DNA of 5,393 nucleotides from Sedimentisphaerales bacterium (GTDB lineage Bacteria > Planctomycetota > Phycisphaerae > Sedimentisphaerales > SM23-30): the NCBI GenBank assembly GCA_030640865.1, contig DAOWIP010000209.1:1-5393 (forward strand). Direction: 5' to 3'. Position 1 is the stretch's first letter. Every line of letters starts with the position of its first letter. The notes beneath the pieces were generated by a model. It searched no databases. It saw only the letters and a program-made list of their open reading frames with translations, and was not told where the DNA came from. Below are positions 1-5,393 of the stretch, piece after piece. Position numbers and translations under genes: made by a program.

Positions 1-1
1 A

Positions 2-853
2 ACAATCAAAACCGCCTTACTGCTGGGGGCATTGGAAAGGGGCCTTATCAATCCTGACAAAACGGTTTTTTGTTCTCTGGGCAATAAAGATTGGCCCGGC
101 AAACCGGATCATATCCATAACCACGGGCAAACAGGGGGACATAAGGCGATCAAATTAAGCTGCAATTATTTTTTCATTAAGCTGGGAGAGAAGTACGGCA
201 CGGAGGGGATGCTAAACTGGCTGAGATTGTGCGGCTTTAACAAACCTGTGTTGGCCCAACCGAAAAATTATAATCAGAACGGTGAATACTGGTTGTTCAG
301 GGAAACAAGCGGTCATATTTCACCGCAAAGAGCGGAAATGTCGAATTTTTATCTTAGATTTGTCAGTATCGGGCTTAATCCCCTGAATACCTCCATTCTT
401 CAGATTGCCGACACTATGGCCACGATAGCCCGGGACGGTCTGATGGTTCAACCGAGTATGGTCCAGACTCCGTCGGTTCCACAGCACAAAAGACGGATTG
501 CCTCGGCCGCAAATGCAAAAGTTGTACAGGATGGGATGTGGGCGGTGATAAACGAACCTGACGGCCCCTATGGGACTGACGGTGCCTGGGAGCAGGCAGG
601 CACCGCTTATAATGCCTTTTATGATGATTCCGGACCTCTGCTCTTGGATAACAGCCGGGTAACAGTGTATGGAAAAACGGGCACAACAGATAATTCCGTG
701 TTTGTGTGCTATGCCAAGGCAGCGGACGGACGGTGCCTGACGGTTGCGGTAATTGTGGAGGTACAGGCCAACGGCAGTGAGGTAGCCGCCCCTCTGGCCC
801 GCGACATCCTCCGGGTTTGCTCCGAACAGGGGTATCTTCCTGAAATAGATTAA
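2..853 (+). CDS. Penicillin-binding protein, C-terminal transpeptidase domain (5' end outside window)
   Basis: This is the 3' part (283 codons plus stop) of a DD-transpeptidase that cross-links peptidoglycan on the periplasmic side of the inner membrane. The first whole codons read T-I-K. This fits the end of an STIK (SxxK) active-site motif whose serine codon lies across the window edge, so the reading frame is open upstream and the TTG at 32 is not a real start. The second motif, SxN, is S-C-N at 158-166, followed by YFFIKLGEKYG, as in PBP2/FtsI-type enzymes. The third, KTG, is K-T-G-T at 674-685. The region 'GALERGLINPDKTVFC' before SxN is also typical of class B PBPs. One oddity is that the usual 'GQG..TPLQ' segment reads S-I-G-L-N-P-L-N-T-S-I-L-Q near 362-403. 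The aromatic/GY segment after KTG is also altered (NSVFVCYAKA). The family call is firm. PBP2 versus FtsI versus a specialised paralogue cannot be settled without the N-terminus. Confidence 0.88.
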   Translation, partial: TIKTALLLGALERGLINPDKTVFCSLGNKDWPGKPDHIHNHGQTGGHKAIKLSCNYFFIKLGEKYGTEGMLNWLRLCGFNKPVLAQPKNYNQNGEYWLFRETSGHISPQRAEMSNFYLRFVSIGLNPLNTSILQIADTMATIARDGLMVQPSMVQTPSVPQHKRRIASAANAKVVQDGMWAVINEPDGPYGTDGAWEQAGTAYNAFYDDSGPLLLDNSRVTVYGKTGTTDNSVFVCYAKAADGRCLTVAVIVEVQANGSEVAAPLARDILRVCSEQGYLPEID

Positions 854-862
854 AGCAACAGC

Positions 863-891
863 GTCCTATAACCCGATAAAGTCCGATAAAG
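863..891. repeat. Degenerate 9-10-nt tandem repeat downstream of the PBP gene
   Basis: Ten bases after the PBP stop the sequence runs GTCCTATAA, then CCCGATAAA, then GTCCGATAAAG. These are three imperfect copies of a GTCCGATAAA-like unit. CCGATAAAG occurs exactly twice, at 873-881 and 883-891. No gene or terminator explains it. It looks like a simple sequence repeat that has begun to decay. Confidence 0.55.
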
Positions 892-914
892 GTGTTTTGT
901 GGGCAGGGTGGTAG

Positions 915-938
915 CCATCGAGTCTTCGAGATATTGAG
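915..938. repeat. Short 8-nt periodic repeat (three units ending in GAG)
   Basis: Three consecutive octamers, CCATCGAG, TCTTCGAG and ATATTGAG, share the pattern NNNTYGAG, so GAG recurs every eight bases. GAGATAT is also repeated at 928-934 and 936-942. The copies are short and diverged, so chance is possible. It lies directly upstream of the larger hairpin-bearing element. Confidence 0.3.
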
Positions 939-945
939 ATATATT

Positions 946-1038
946 TATTTTCAGTCGTCCCTGCGGGACTAAAATAATATAATAACCAGCTTCCCAGCGA
1001 TAAATCGCTGGGCTATTATCATTTGTCCCTACGGGACT
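946..1038. repeat. Composite REP-like intergenic element with three hairpins
   Basis: Two direct copies of a 25-nt sequence, at 946-970 and 1014-1038, match at 21 of 25 bases. Each contains a 5-bp hairpin: GTCCC-TGC-GGGAC at 957-969 and GTCCC-TAC-GGGAC at 1025-1037. Between them is a perfect 9-bp palindrome, CCCAGCGAT-AA-ATCGCTGGG, at 993-1012. AT-rich arms on either side of it (about 972-984 and 1014-1024) are also roughly complementary, so the middle could fold into a longer imperfect stem. This layout resembles REP/BIME-type elements, which in other bacteria are dispersed by IS200/IS605-like RAYT transposases; no such transposase is in this window. The element ends 27 nt before the next start codon, so it would probably lie in that gene's leader or promoter region. 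The structure is seen directly; the REP assignment is inference. Confidence 0.7.
978..983 (+). promoter_or_regulatory. Possible -10 box inside the repeat element
   Basis: The sequence TATAAT is an exact match to the sigma-70 -10 consensus and lies in an AT-rich run upstream of the TPR-protein gene. No recognisable -35 box sits 16-18 nt upstream, where the repeat's GTCCC hairpin begins instead. If used, the transcript would start near 990 and its leader would carry the hairpins at 993-1012 and 1025-1037. The AT-rich composition alone could give this match by chance. Confidence 0.2.
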
Positions 1039-1065
1039 TACATATTGACAGCCGATGGGAATCCG

Positions 1066-2367
1066 ATGAATATAAAAACAAGACAAACCGGTTGGATAAT
1101 ATTTTTTTTCATTTTGGCAACAACGACTTCTCTCATAGCGGCGGATAATTCTCTGCCGGTAGTCCGCAGCCGTACTATAAATATTAATTACCAGGTAAAT
1201 ATTGAACCGGCGGATTTAAGCCGTATCGAGCTTTGGTACGCTCATGAGACCGAGGAAAGAACCGCCCAGCCCTGGCAGCTATACAATTACGACCTGGACA
1301 AGGTCAGTCCCATCAGGTTTGTGGCGCCCGGCGAAGGGGTGTTTCGTTTTCTGATAGTGGCGGTGGACCAAAGGGGACAAACATCCTGCCTGACGGATGG
1401 TGGCGGTATGAATATGGTAAATATCCCTGCCGAGGTTAGAGCGCAGCAGACAGTCTTTATCGATTATACTCCCCCGCAGCTTTTTTTAAGAAGTCCTCGT
1501 GGTGAAATGGAGCAGGAACACAACCAGGCGATAAAGATAAGCTGGATTGGTTTCGACACCCATTTAACCAGTTACCCAGTGCAACTTTTCTATGGCAGGC
1601 AAGTCGATGGTAATGAAATCTTCGAGTCGATTGCTACGGCGTTACCGGCGGCTGGTGAGTATCTCTGGCGGATACCAGAGCAAATCAGTGGCCCTGTAAT
1701 AATCAAAGCGGTATTGACCGATATTGCCGGAAATATCGACGCAAAAACCTCCGGCTGGATTAAAAGCAAAAAGGTGAGCGTGAATTCGAGCAAAGTTACA
1801 AGTGAAGACAAAAGTGGGAATCAGGTACGGCAATCTGAAGAATCTCTTACCTCGACCGAGCAGAACAACACAGACACCAAAACGGCAAATATACAAACCC
1901 AAATCCACAGAAAGGCGGAGAGTTATTATATCCGGGGAAGTTTGTACCGCCAGAGGCACGAATGGAGCAAAGCGGCCCAGGCGTACAGCAAGGCATTGGC
2001 TATTGATGGGCAGTATCTCGAGGCCCGTTTGCGACTCGGAGATGTGTTCTATAATATGAACCAGTTTGACCAGGCGCGCCGGCAATTCGAGTTATGCCTG
2101 CGACTGCGGGACGATTCACAGGCGGCTTTATTCGGTCTGTCGCGGAGCCAGATGGCTCTAAAACAATTCGAGCAGGCCAGGGTAAATTTGGAAAAACTGT
2201 TAAAGCGGTACCACCGGAATGCCCAGGCATGGCTGATGCACGGCGATGTGGCCCAGCGGCTTGGCCTAAAGGAGATTGCTATCGGCAGTTGGCAACAGGC
2301 ATGTAGAGTCGGCTCACCTCTGATTAGCAGGACCGCACAGGAACGAATAGACAATTTTTATCCTTGA
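1066..2367 (+). CDS. Exported protein with Ig-like N-terminal half and C-terminal TPRs
   Basis: The product is 433 residues and I do not recognise a named family. Residues 1-26 look like a Sec signal peptide: K and R near the start, the hydrophobic run WIIFFFILATTTSLIA, then a likely cleavage at about A25 or A26. Residues 30-230 are rich in alternating beta-strand patterns (SRIELWYAHETEE, VFRFLIVAVDQRG, PPQLFLRSPRGE, VIIKAVLTDIAGN), which suggests two Ig/fibronectin-like sandwiches. Residues 233-282 are a polar S/T/N/Q linker. Residues about 284-418 form four 34-residue TPRs, starting near 284, 318, 352 and 386. The role is probably extracytoplasmic scaffolding or protein binding; no catalytic motif is visible. 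The ATG at 1066 was chosen because the in-frame TTG at 1045 would add an acidic heptapeptide before the signal peptide. SD support is weak (GGGA at 1057-1060). holA follows after 35 nt, probably in the same transcript. Confidence 0.85.
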   Translation: MNIKTRQTGWIIFFFILATTTSLIAADNSLPVVRSRTININYQVNIEPADLSRIELWYAHETEERTAQPWQLYNYDLDKVSPIRFVAPGEGVFRFLIVAVDQRGQTSCLTDGGGMNMVNIPAEVRAQQTVFIDYTPPQLFLRSPRGEMEQEHNQAIKISWIGFDTHLTSYPVQLFYGRQVDGNEIFESIATALPAAGEYLWRIPEQISGPVIIKAVLTDIAGNIDAKTSGWIKSKKVSVNSSKVTSEDKSGNQVRQSEESLTSTEQNNTDTKTANIQTQIHRKAESYYIRGSLYRQRHEWSKAAQAYSKALAIDGQYLEARLRLGDVFYNMNQFDQARRQFELCLRLRDDSQAALFGLSRSQMALKQFEQARVNLEKLLKRYHRNAQAWLMHGDVAQRLGLKEIAIGSWQQACRVGSPLISRTAQERIDNFYP

Positions 2368-2402
2368 GTATGAAGACCGATCTTATATACTGACACCTTA
2401 TT

Positions 2403-3404
2403 ATGGTTAAGAAAACACAACAACAAAACAACGAGAAGGTGTATCCTGTTTATGTGGTTTATGGTAAAGATCGACGACGTACCATTGATATGCTGGGGGA
2501 AATTGTTGAAAAAGTGCTTGGGGGAGCCGATCCGCAAATGGCGCTAAATGCATACGATGGGACGGAAGCAAATGTTGCCGAGGTACTCGTCGATCTGCGG
2601 ACATTACCTTTTCTTTCAGAGCGGCGGGTGGTTGTGGTAAAAGACGCCGATGCGTTCGTCAGTGAATATCGTGACGAACTGGAAAAATACCTGGACAAAC
2701 CCTCGGTTAGTGGGGTACTGGTAATGACGGTGGAGAGTTTTCCCGCCAATACGCGCCTGGCGAAAAAGGCCCGGCAGGTCGGCCAGGTCTTCGAATATAA
2801 ACCTGTCAGGCGTGGGGAACTGGTCAGATACCTGATCGATTATGCGGCTCGGCAGCATCAGCTTCAATTGGACAACAGCACGGCGGCAATGCTCGTTGAA
2901 CTGGCAGGGGACGATACCGGCCTGCTCAGTAGTGAAATTGATAAAATCGCCGCGTACATCGGCGGGGCTGCCGAAGAAAAACGCATTACCCCGGACATTG
3001 TACAAAAGTTAGTGGGAAATAATCGTCAGTACAATGTTTTCAATGTGATTGACGCAATGACGCGAGCGGCAGCGGCAGCGGCAATCAAACACCTCGATGC
3101 AATGATGAATCAGGATCGGGAAGCGGAATATTCAGCGGTGGGCGCCTTTGCCTGGCATTTCCGACGGTTGTATCGAGGCCGCGTAATGCTTGAACAGGGC
3201 CTGCGCGACCAGGCGATTACAAAAGAACTGCGGATATGGCCGCAACCGGAACAATTTATGAAACAGGTCAGGAAGATGACTATCCGTCAGGCGGCCTCAG
3301 CCCTGCGGGAGTTGATGGAAATCGACCTCGCGAGTAAAACAGGCACCGGGACGGTGCGAGCCGGGTTGGAAAAATTTATTATCCGTAATACTCGTTCCAG
3401 TTAA
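2403..3404 (+). CDS. holA: DNA polymerase III subunit delta (clamp loader)
   Basis: The product is 333 residues, the usual length for delta, which opens the beta sliding clamp as part of the cytoplasmic clamp-loader complex. Family signatures are visible in order. Residues 16-30 (VYVVYGKDRRRTIDM) match the degenerate nucleotide-site region of delta, which lacks a true Walker A. Residues 68-84 (LPFLSERRVVVVKDADA) match the conserved 'PFF..RRLVVV.DAD' strand. Residues 114-131 (PANTRLAKKA followed by VFEYK) precede the middle domain. Residues 166-186 (ELAGDDTGLLSSEIDKIAAYI) and 211-219 (NVFNVIDAM) match the domain II/III boundary, and the collar domain ends in G-L-E-K-F-I-I-R. The ATG at 2403 gives a full-length N-terminus but has no Shine-Dalgarno site. 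Six alanines (222-227) are encoded by a hexanucleotide repeat. The neighbours are exported proteins; I do not see the leuS or lptE genes often found near holA in other bacteria. Confidence 0.93.
   Translation: MVKKTQQQNNEKVYPVYVVYGKDRRRTIDMLGEIVEKVLGGADPQMALNAYDGTEANVAEVLVDLRTLPFLSERRVVVVKDADAFVSEYRDELEKYLDKPSVSGVLVMTVESFPANTRLAKKARQVGQVFEYKPVRRGELVRYLIDYAARQHQLQLDNSTAAMLVELAGDDTGLLSSEIDKIAAYIGGAAEEKRITPDIVQKLVGNNRQYNVFNVIDAMTRAAAAAAIKHLDAMMNQDREAEYSAVGAFAWHFRRLYRGRVMLEQGLRDQAITKELRIWPQPEQFMKQVRKMTIRQAASALRELMEIDLASKTGTGTVRAGLEKFIIRNTRSS
3066..3083 (+). repeat. Hexanucleotide repeat (GCGGCA)x3 in holA
   Basis: Three perfect copies of GCGGCA encode Ala6 (residues 222-227) at the start of the helical C-terminal domain. 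The strict gcg/gca alternation, rather than mixed alanine codons, suggests origin by replication slippage. Because a unit is six bases long, gain or loss of copies would keep the frame. Confidence 0.6.
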
Positions 3405-3408
3405 GTAG

Positions 3409-3426
3409 GGTGCGATGTATCGCACC
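3409..3426. terminator. Perfect 8-bp hairpin after holA (terminator or REP-like palindrome)
   Basis: GGTGCGAT-GT-ATCGCACC is a perfect inverted repeat starting four bases after the holA stop codon. It could end transcription of the TPR-protein/holA unit. However, the following bases (GTTTGTACTTATT) are only moderately T-rich, so it is not a classic intrinsic terminator. The core GCGAT-NN-ATCGC is the same as in the hairpin at 993-1012, which makes a dispersed palindromic repeat equally plausible. Confidence 0.55.
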
Positions 3427-3458
3427 GTTTGTACTTATTCCAGACAAAAATACAGCAT

Positions 3459-3463
3459 GGAGG
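3459..3463 (+). promoter_or_regulatory. Shine-Dalgarno site for the lipoprotein gene
   Basis: GGAGG lies 10 nt before the ATG at 3474. It is the only clear Shine-Dalgarno sequence in the window. It decides the start against the in-frame TTG at 3429, which would place this site inside the coding region. Confidence 0.65.
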
Positions 3464-3473
3464 CACAACGGCA

Positions 3474-5327
3474 ATGGTTAGCCCCTTAAACAATGGATTG
3501 GCATTCACGCGTTCTTTCTCTGATAATTGTTCGCTCACCGTCGGGGTAATATTACTGTTTGTATATTTGTCATCGGGGTGTGCTCCGTTTCCTGACTATA
3601 TACATCGACCGACAATTATCAATATTCCGGATCGGCCGGACTCTTCCGCGTCGGCGGACGGTCAAAACGATGGAGCCGACCCATACAGGCAAAACAATCC
3701 CCAACAGCAGTCCGGCAATCAGGAAAATTATCGGAATGCTCATGCTCAACAAAGCGGATCGATCACCGGGCAACCTGCCGCACCAGGCCGAGAAGGACGA
3801 CTCAGCCCAACGGTGATCAAAAGTGAATACGTGGTATATGATCCGGATCATCCAATGGCAGACCAGCATGGAATTGTGTATTTACAGGAGAGTTCTCCCG
3901 GCGGCAAAAGTAACTATACAATTTATGACCCGGCAAATCCCCGTGCCGACAAGTATGGAAATATTCACTTGAAGGTTCGTAATCCGAATAATTCCAAACT
4001 GCGTAGTTCTCTGCAGGAGCAGGATAGAGAACAATATCGGCAGCAGATGCGAAATACCAAAAATCAAGTGTTGAACAATCCCAATCCCGCAATGCGCAGT
4101 CAGCCCGATATGGCGCAGACTCCTCCCGATCCTGCGCGAACCATTGCGGGCATACCATACCGAAGGCCCATCGTTACCAATGTAAATATTACAGAAACCA
4201 ACGATACCGACTCCGGCTTTACGGAGCTAACCGCTTCTTCACACATACCATCACAATCGGGTATGTCGCCGGAAAAAATTGCTGCGGAAAGACAAGTTCC
4301 CGGGATTCATCTTCAGAAAGATTATAATGCCCTGAAGACTTCCACTCAATCGGTCATAACCCGCAGTCCCAAAACCACCCCGGTATTCTCATCCTACCAA
4401 TCTCCCCCGCCGGCAACCAGCAATATGGTCAATAGCGATCCCCGTCAATCGGTCGTTACCTCCAGGCCCAAAGCCGATCCGTTAGCCTCCCCTTATCAAT
4501 CTCTTCCGACGGCAACTAATACACTCAACAGTAATCCCGGAACGTCGCCCGCGGTTGCTCCTCGTCCACTTCCAGACAACACAGTTCCCGGCAATCAGGT
4601 TAATACCGGCCGGAGACCCGCTGCCGTTAATACTATAGAGCAAACCATAGCCGATCTTGAACGCTATGTAACGTTACATCCGGACAATATGCAGACCCAG
4701 ATGGCGCTACGGCTTATTTATAATGCTTATGGCAGAGACGAGAAGGCACTGGAGTGCCTGCCGACTATGTCGATGGAGAACCAGGCTCAGATGAAGGCAC
4801 TGACCCAGGCGATAATTTTAGCCGCTCAGACCACCCAGGCGACGGATAAAATCAAACCTGATCTGGCCAATCAGGCCCTAAAGGCACTCAATAAAGTATG
4901 CGAAAAACTCGCTGAGAAGGCCTGCCTGACCATCAGCAATCTGAAAATATGCGGTGAAGTAACAGGATTCGGAAATTATAAAGAGATCGATAAAAAGGAG
5001 TTGGAAACCGGTCTGCCTCGGCGAATTTATGTTTATTGCGAACTACAGAATTTCAAAACGAAGCTTAACAAGCAAAACATGCACGCTACCGACTTGCACG
5101 CCGACATTACGCTGTTCGATTCCGCTTATAAACCGCAACTGCGGATTGATAAGGACGTTCCGGACACACCGGTACACAATCGTCGGCGCGATTTTTATCT
5201 GCACGGCTGGCTCGACCTGCCGAGATTGTCGCCGGGCAAATACGAAATCTTTATTAGTATCAAAGACAAGATCGCCGGCATGACCGCCCCACCGCAACGA
5301 TATGAATTCGAAGTAAAAAGCCGGTAA
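3474..5327 (+). CDS. Predicted lipoprotein with repeat-rich linker and C-terminal beta domain
   Basis: The product is 617 residues; I do not recognise a named family. The N-terminus has a hydrophobic run (residues 20-32, SLTVGVILLFVYL) followed by S-S-G-C-A, a slightly irregular lipobox, so Cys36 is the probable lipidation site and the protein would be membrane-anchored. Residues about 40-370 are rich in P, Q, N, S and T, probably extended, and contain two tandem repeat families: a 29-residue unit with a YDP..P.AD..G core (117-174) and a 33-residue unit (292-375). Residues about 385-470 look helical, with a TPR-like stretch (ADLERYVTLHPDNMQTQMALRLIYNAYG). Residues about 476-617 look like a beta-rich domain, with conserved-looking motifs GEVTGFGNY, RRIYVYCELQNF, RRRDFYLHGWLDLP and LSPGKYEIFISIKD. 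I associate this domain style with Planctomycetota proteins of unknown function. The start rests on GGAGG at 3459-3463. Its role is unknown; cell-envelope attachment or surface binding is only inference. Confidence 0.8.
   Translation: MVSPLNNGLAFTRSFSDNCSLTVGVILLFVYLSSGCAPFPDYIHRPTIINIPDRPDSSASADGQNDGADPYRQNNPQQQSGNQENYRNAHAQQSGSITGQPAAPGREGRLSPTVIKSEYVVYDPDHPMADQHGIVYLQESSPGGKSNYTIYDPANPRADKYGNIHLKVRNPNNSKLRSSLQEQDREQYRQQMRNTKNQVLNNPNPAMRSQPDMAQTPPDPARTIAGIPYRRPIVTNVNITETNDTDSGFTELTASSHIPSQSGMSPEKIAAERQVPGIHLQKDYNALKTSTQSVITRSPKTTPVFSSYQSPPPATSNMVNSDPRQSVVTSRPKADPLASPYQSLPTATNTLNSNPGTSPAVAPRPLPDNTVPGNQVNTGRRPAAVNTIEQTIADLERYVTLHPDNMQTQMALRLIYNAYGRDEKALECLPTMSMENQAQMKALTQAIILAAQTTQATDKIKPDLANQALKALNKVCEKLAEKACLTISNLKICGEVTGFGNYKEIDKKELETGLPRRIYVYCELQNFKTKLNKQNMHATDLHADITLFDSAYKPQLRIDKDVPDTPVHNRRRDFYLHGWLDLPRLSPGKYEIFISIKDKIAGMTAPPQRYEFEVKSR
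3822..3995 (+). repeat. Two-copy 29-residue tandem repeat in the lipoprotein
   Basis: Two adjacent 87-bp units (3822-3908 and 3909-3995) encode S-E-Y-V-V-Y-D-P-D-H-P-M-A-D-Q-H-G and S-N-Y-T-I-Y-D-P-A-N-P-R-A-D-K-Y-G. The shared core is Y-x-x-YDP-x-x-P-x-AD-x-x-G, followed four residues later by L. The preserved tyrosines, the D-P pair and the AD/G positions suggest a small selected unit rather than random linker. I do not know what it binds. Confidence 0.7.
4347..4598 (+). repeat. Three-copy 33-residue tandem repeat in the lipoprotein
   Basis: The first two 99-bp units start at 4347 and 4446. They share long nucleotide matches (both begin CAATCGGTC, and both contain CAATCTC and CGGCAAC) and encode Q-S-V-[IV]-T...P-K...P...Y-Q-S. 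A partial third copy (4545-4598) keeps V, R-P, D and Q at the same 33-residue spacing but is much more diverged. The high nucleotide similarity of the first two copies points to a fairly recent duplication. Confidence 0.7.
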
Positions 5328-5393
5328 GTCAAATATAGTGCTCACGATTGAATTTTCCCGTTAGTACGCGGGTAAGTAACCTTACGACAAAAT

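Noticed and set aside
854..1065. CRISPR array, because of the repeated short units
   Set aside because: Unit lengths differ, spacing is not regular over several repeats, and no spacer-like unique segments or cas genes are present.
1045..1076. TTGACA followed by TATAAA, resembling a sigma-70 promoter
   Set aside because: The spacer is 20 nt, too long for a standard promoter, and the implied start would fall after the chosen ATG at 1066.
850..1086. A minus-strand open frame across the intergenic repeats
   Set aside because: It lies almost wholly over repeats and hairpins, has no Shine-Dalgarno site, and its translation shows no domain. It is most simply an artefact of the repeat element.
1642..2085. 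A 147-codon minus-strand open frame inside the TPR-protein gene
   Set aside because: It is antisense to a gene with a clear signal peptide and TPR pattern, and its own translation looks like a shadow, with no recognisable motif.
3429..3456. TTGTAC and TACAGC with a 16-nt spacer as a promoter for the lipoprotein gene
   Set aside because: Both boxes match the consensus poorly, so I could not separate this from chance.
5328..5393. Weak inverted repeats (CCCG/CGGG at 5357-5372, GTAAG/CTTAC at 5372-5385) and a TATAGT at 5334-5339 after the lipoprotein gene
   Set aside because: The stems are only 4-5 bp and share a base, no T-run follows, and no -35 box accompanies TATAGT. There is not enough to call a terminator or promoter so close to the window end.

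Overview
The window looks like an ordinary stretch of chromosome from a free-living bacterium. It carries four protein genes, all on the + strand, and two hairpin-bearing intergenic repeats. My best taxonomic guess is a member of the Planctomycetota, probably Phycisphaerae-like. The reasons are the moderate GC content, the mostly missing Shine-Dalgarno sites, the large exported Ig-like/TPR protein, and a long lipoprotein with a low-complexity linker and a C-terminal beta-rich domain of a kind I associate with that phylum. This is inference; no rRNA or marker search was possible.

Layout. (1) Bases 2-853 are the 3' part of a class B-like penicillin-binding protein. The window begins just after the predicted active-site serine, and the SxN and KTG motifs are intact. 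(2) Bases 854-1065 are a 212-nt intergenic region made largely of repeats: a degenerate 9-10-nt tandem repeat, a short 8-nt periodic stretch, and a composite REP-like element (946-1038). The element has two 25-nt direct copies, each with a GTCCC/GGGAC hairpin, on either side of a perfect 9-bp palindrome. (3) Bases 1066-2367 encode an exported protein with a signal peptide, a beta-sandwich-like N-terminal half and four C-terminal TPRs. (4) Bases 2403-3404 encode the delta subunit of the DNA polymerase III clamp loader (holA). (5) A perfect 8-bp hairpin (3409-3426) follows the holA stop by four bases. (6) Bases 3474-5327 encode a 617-residue predicted lipoprotein with two families of internal tandem repeats. 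(7) The last 66 bases hold no gene that I can support.

How the genes fit together. The PBP, the TPR protein and the lipoprotein would all act at or outside the inner membrane, whereas holA acts in replication. The TPR gene and holA are 35 nt apart and probably co-transcribed. The repeats separate the PBP from that pair, and the hairpin separates holA from the lipoprotein. I see no defence system, CRISPR array, transposase, toxin-antitoxin pair or biosynthetic cluster. The most unusual content is the intergenic repeat architecture and the repeat-bearing lipoprotein.
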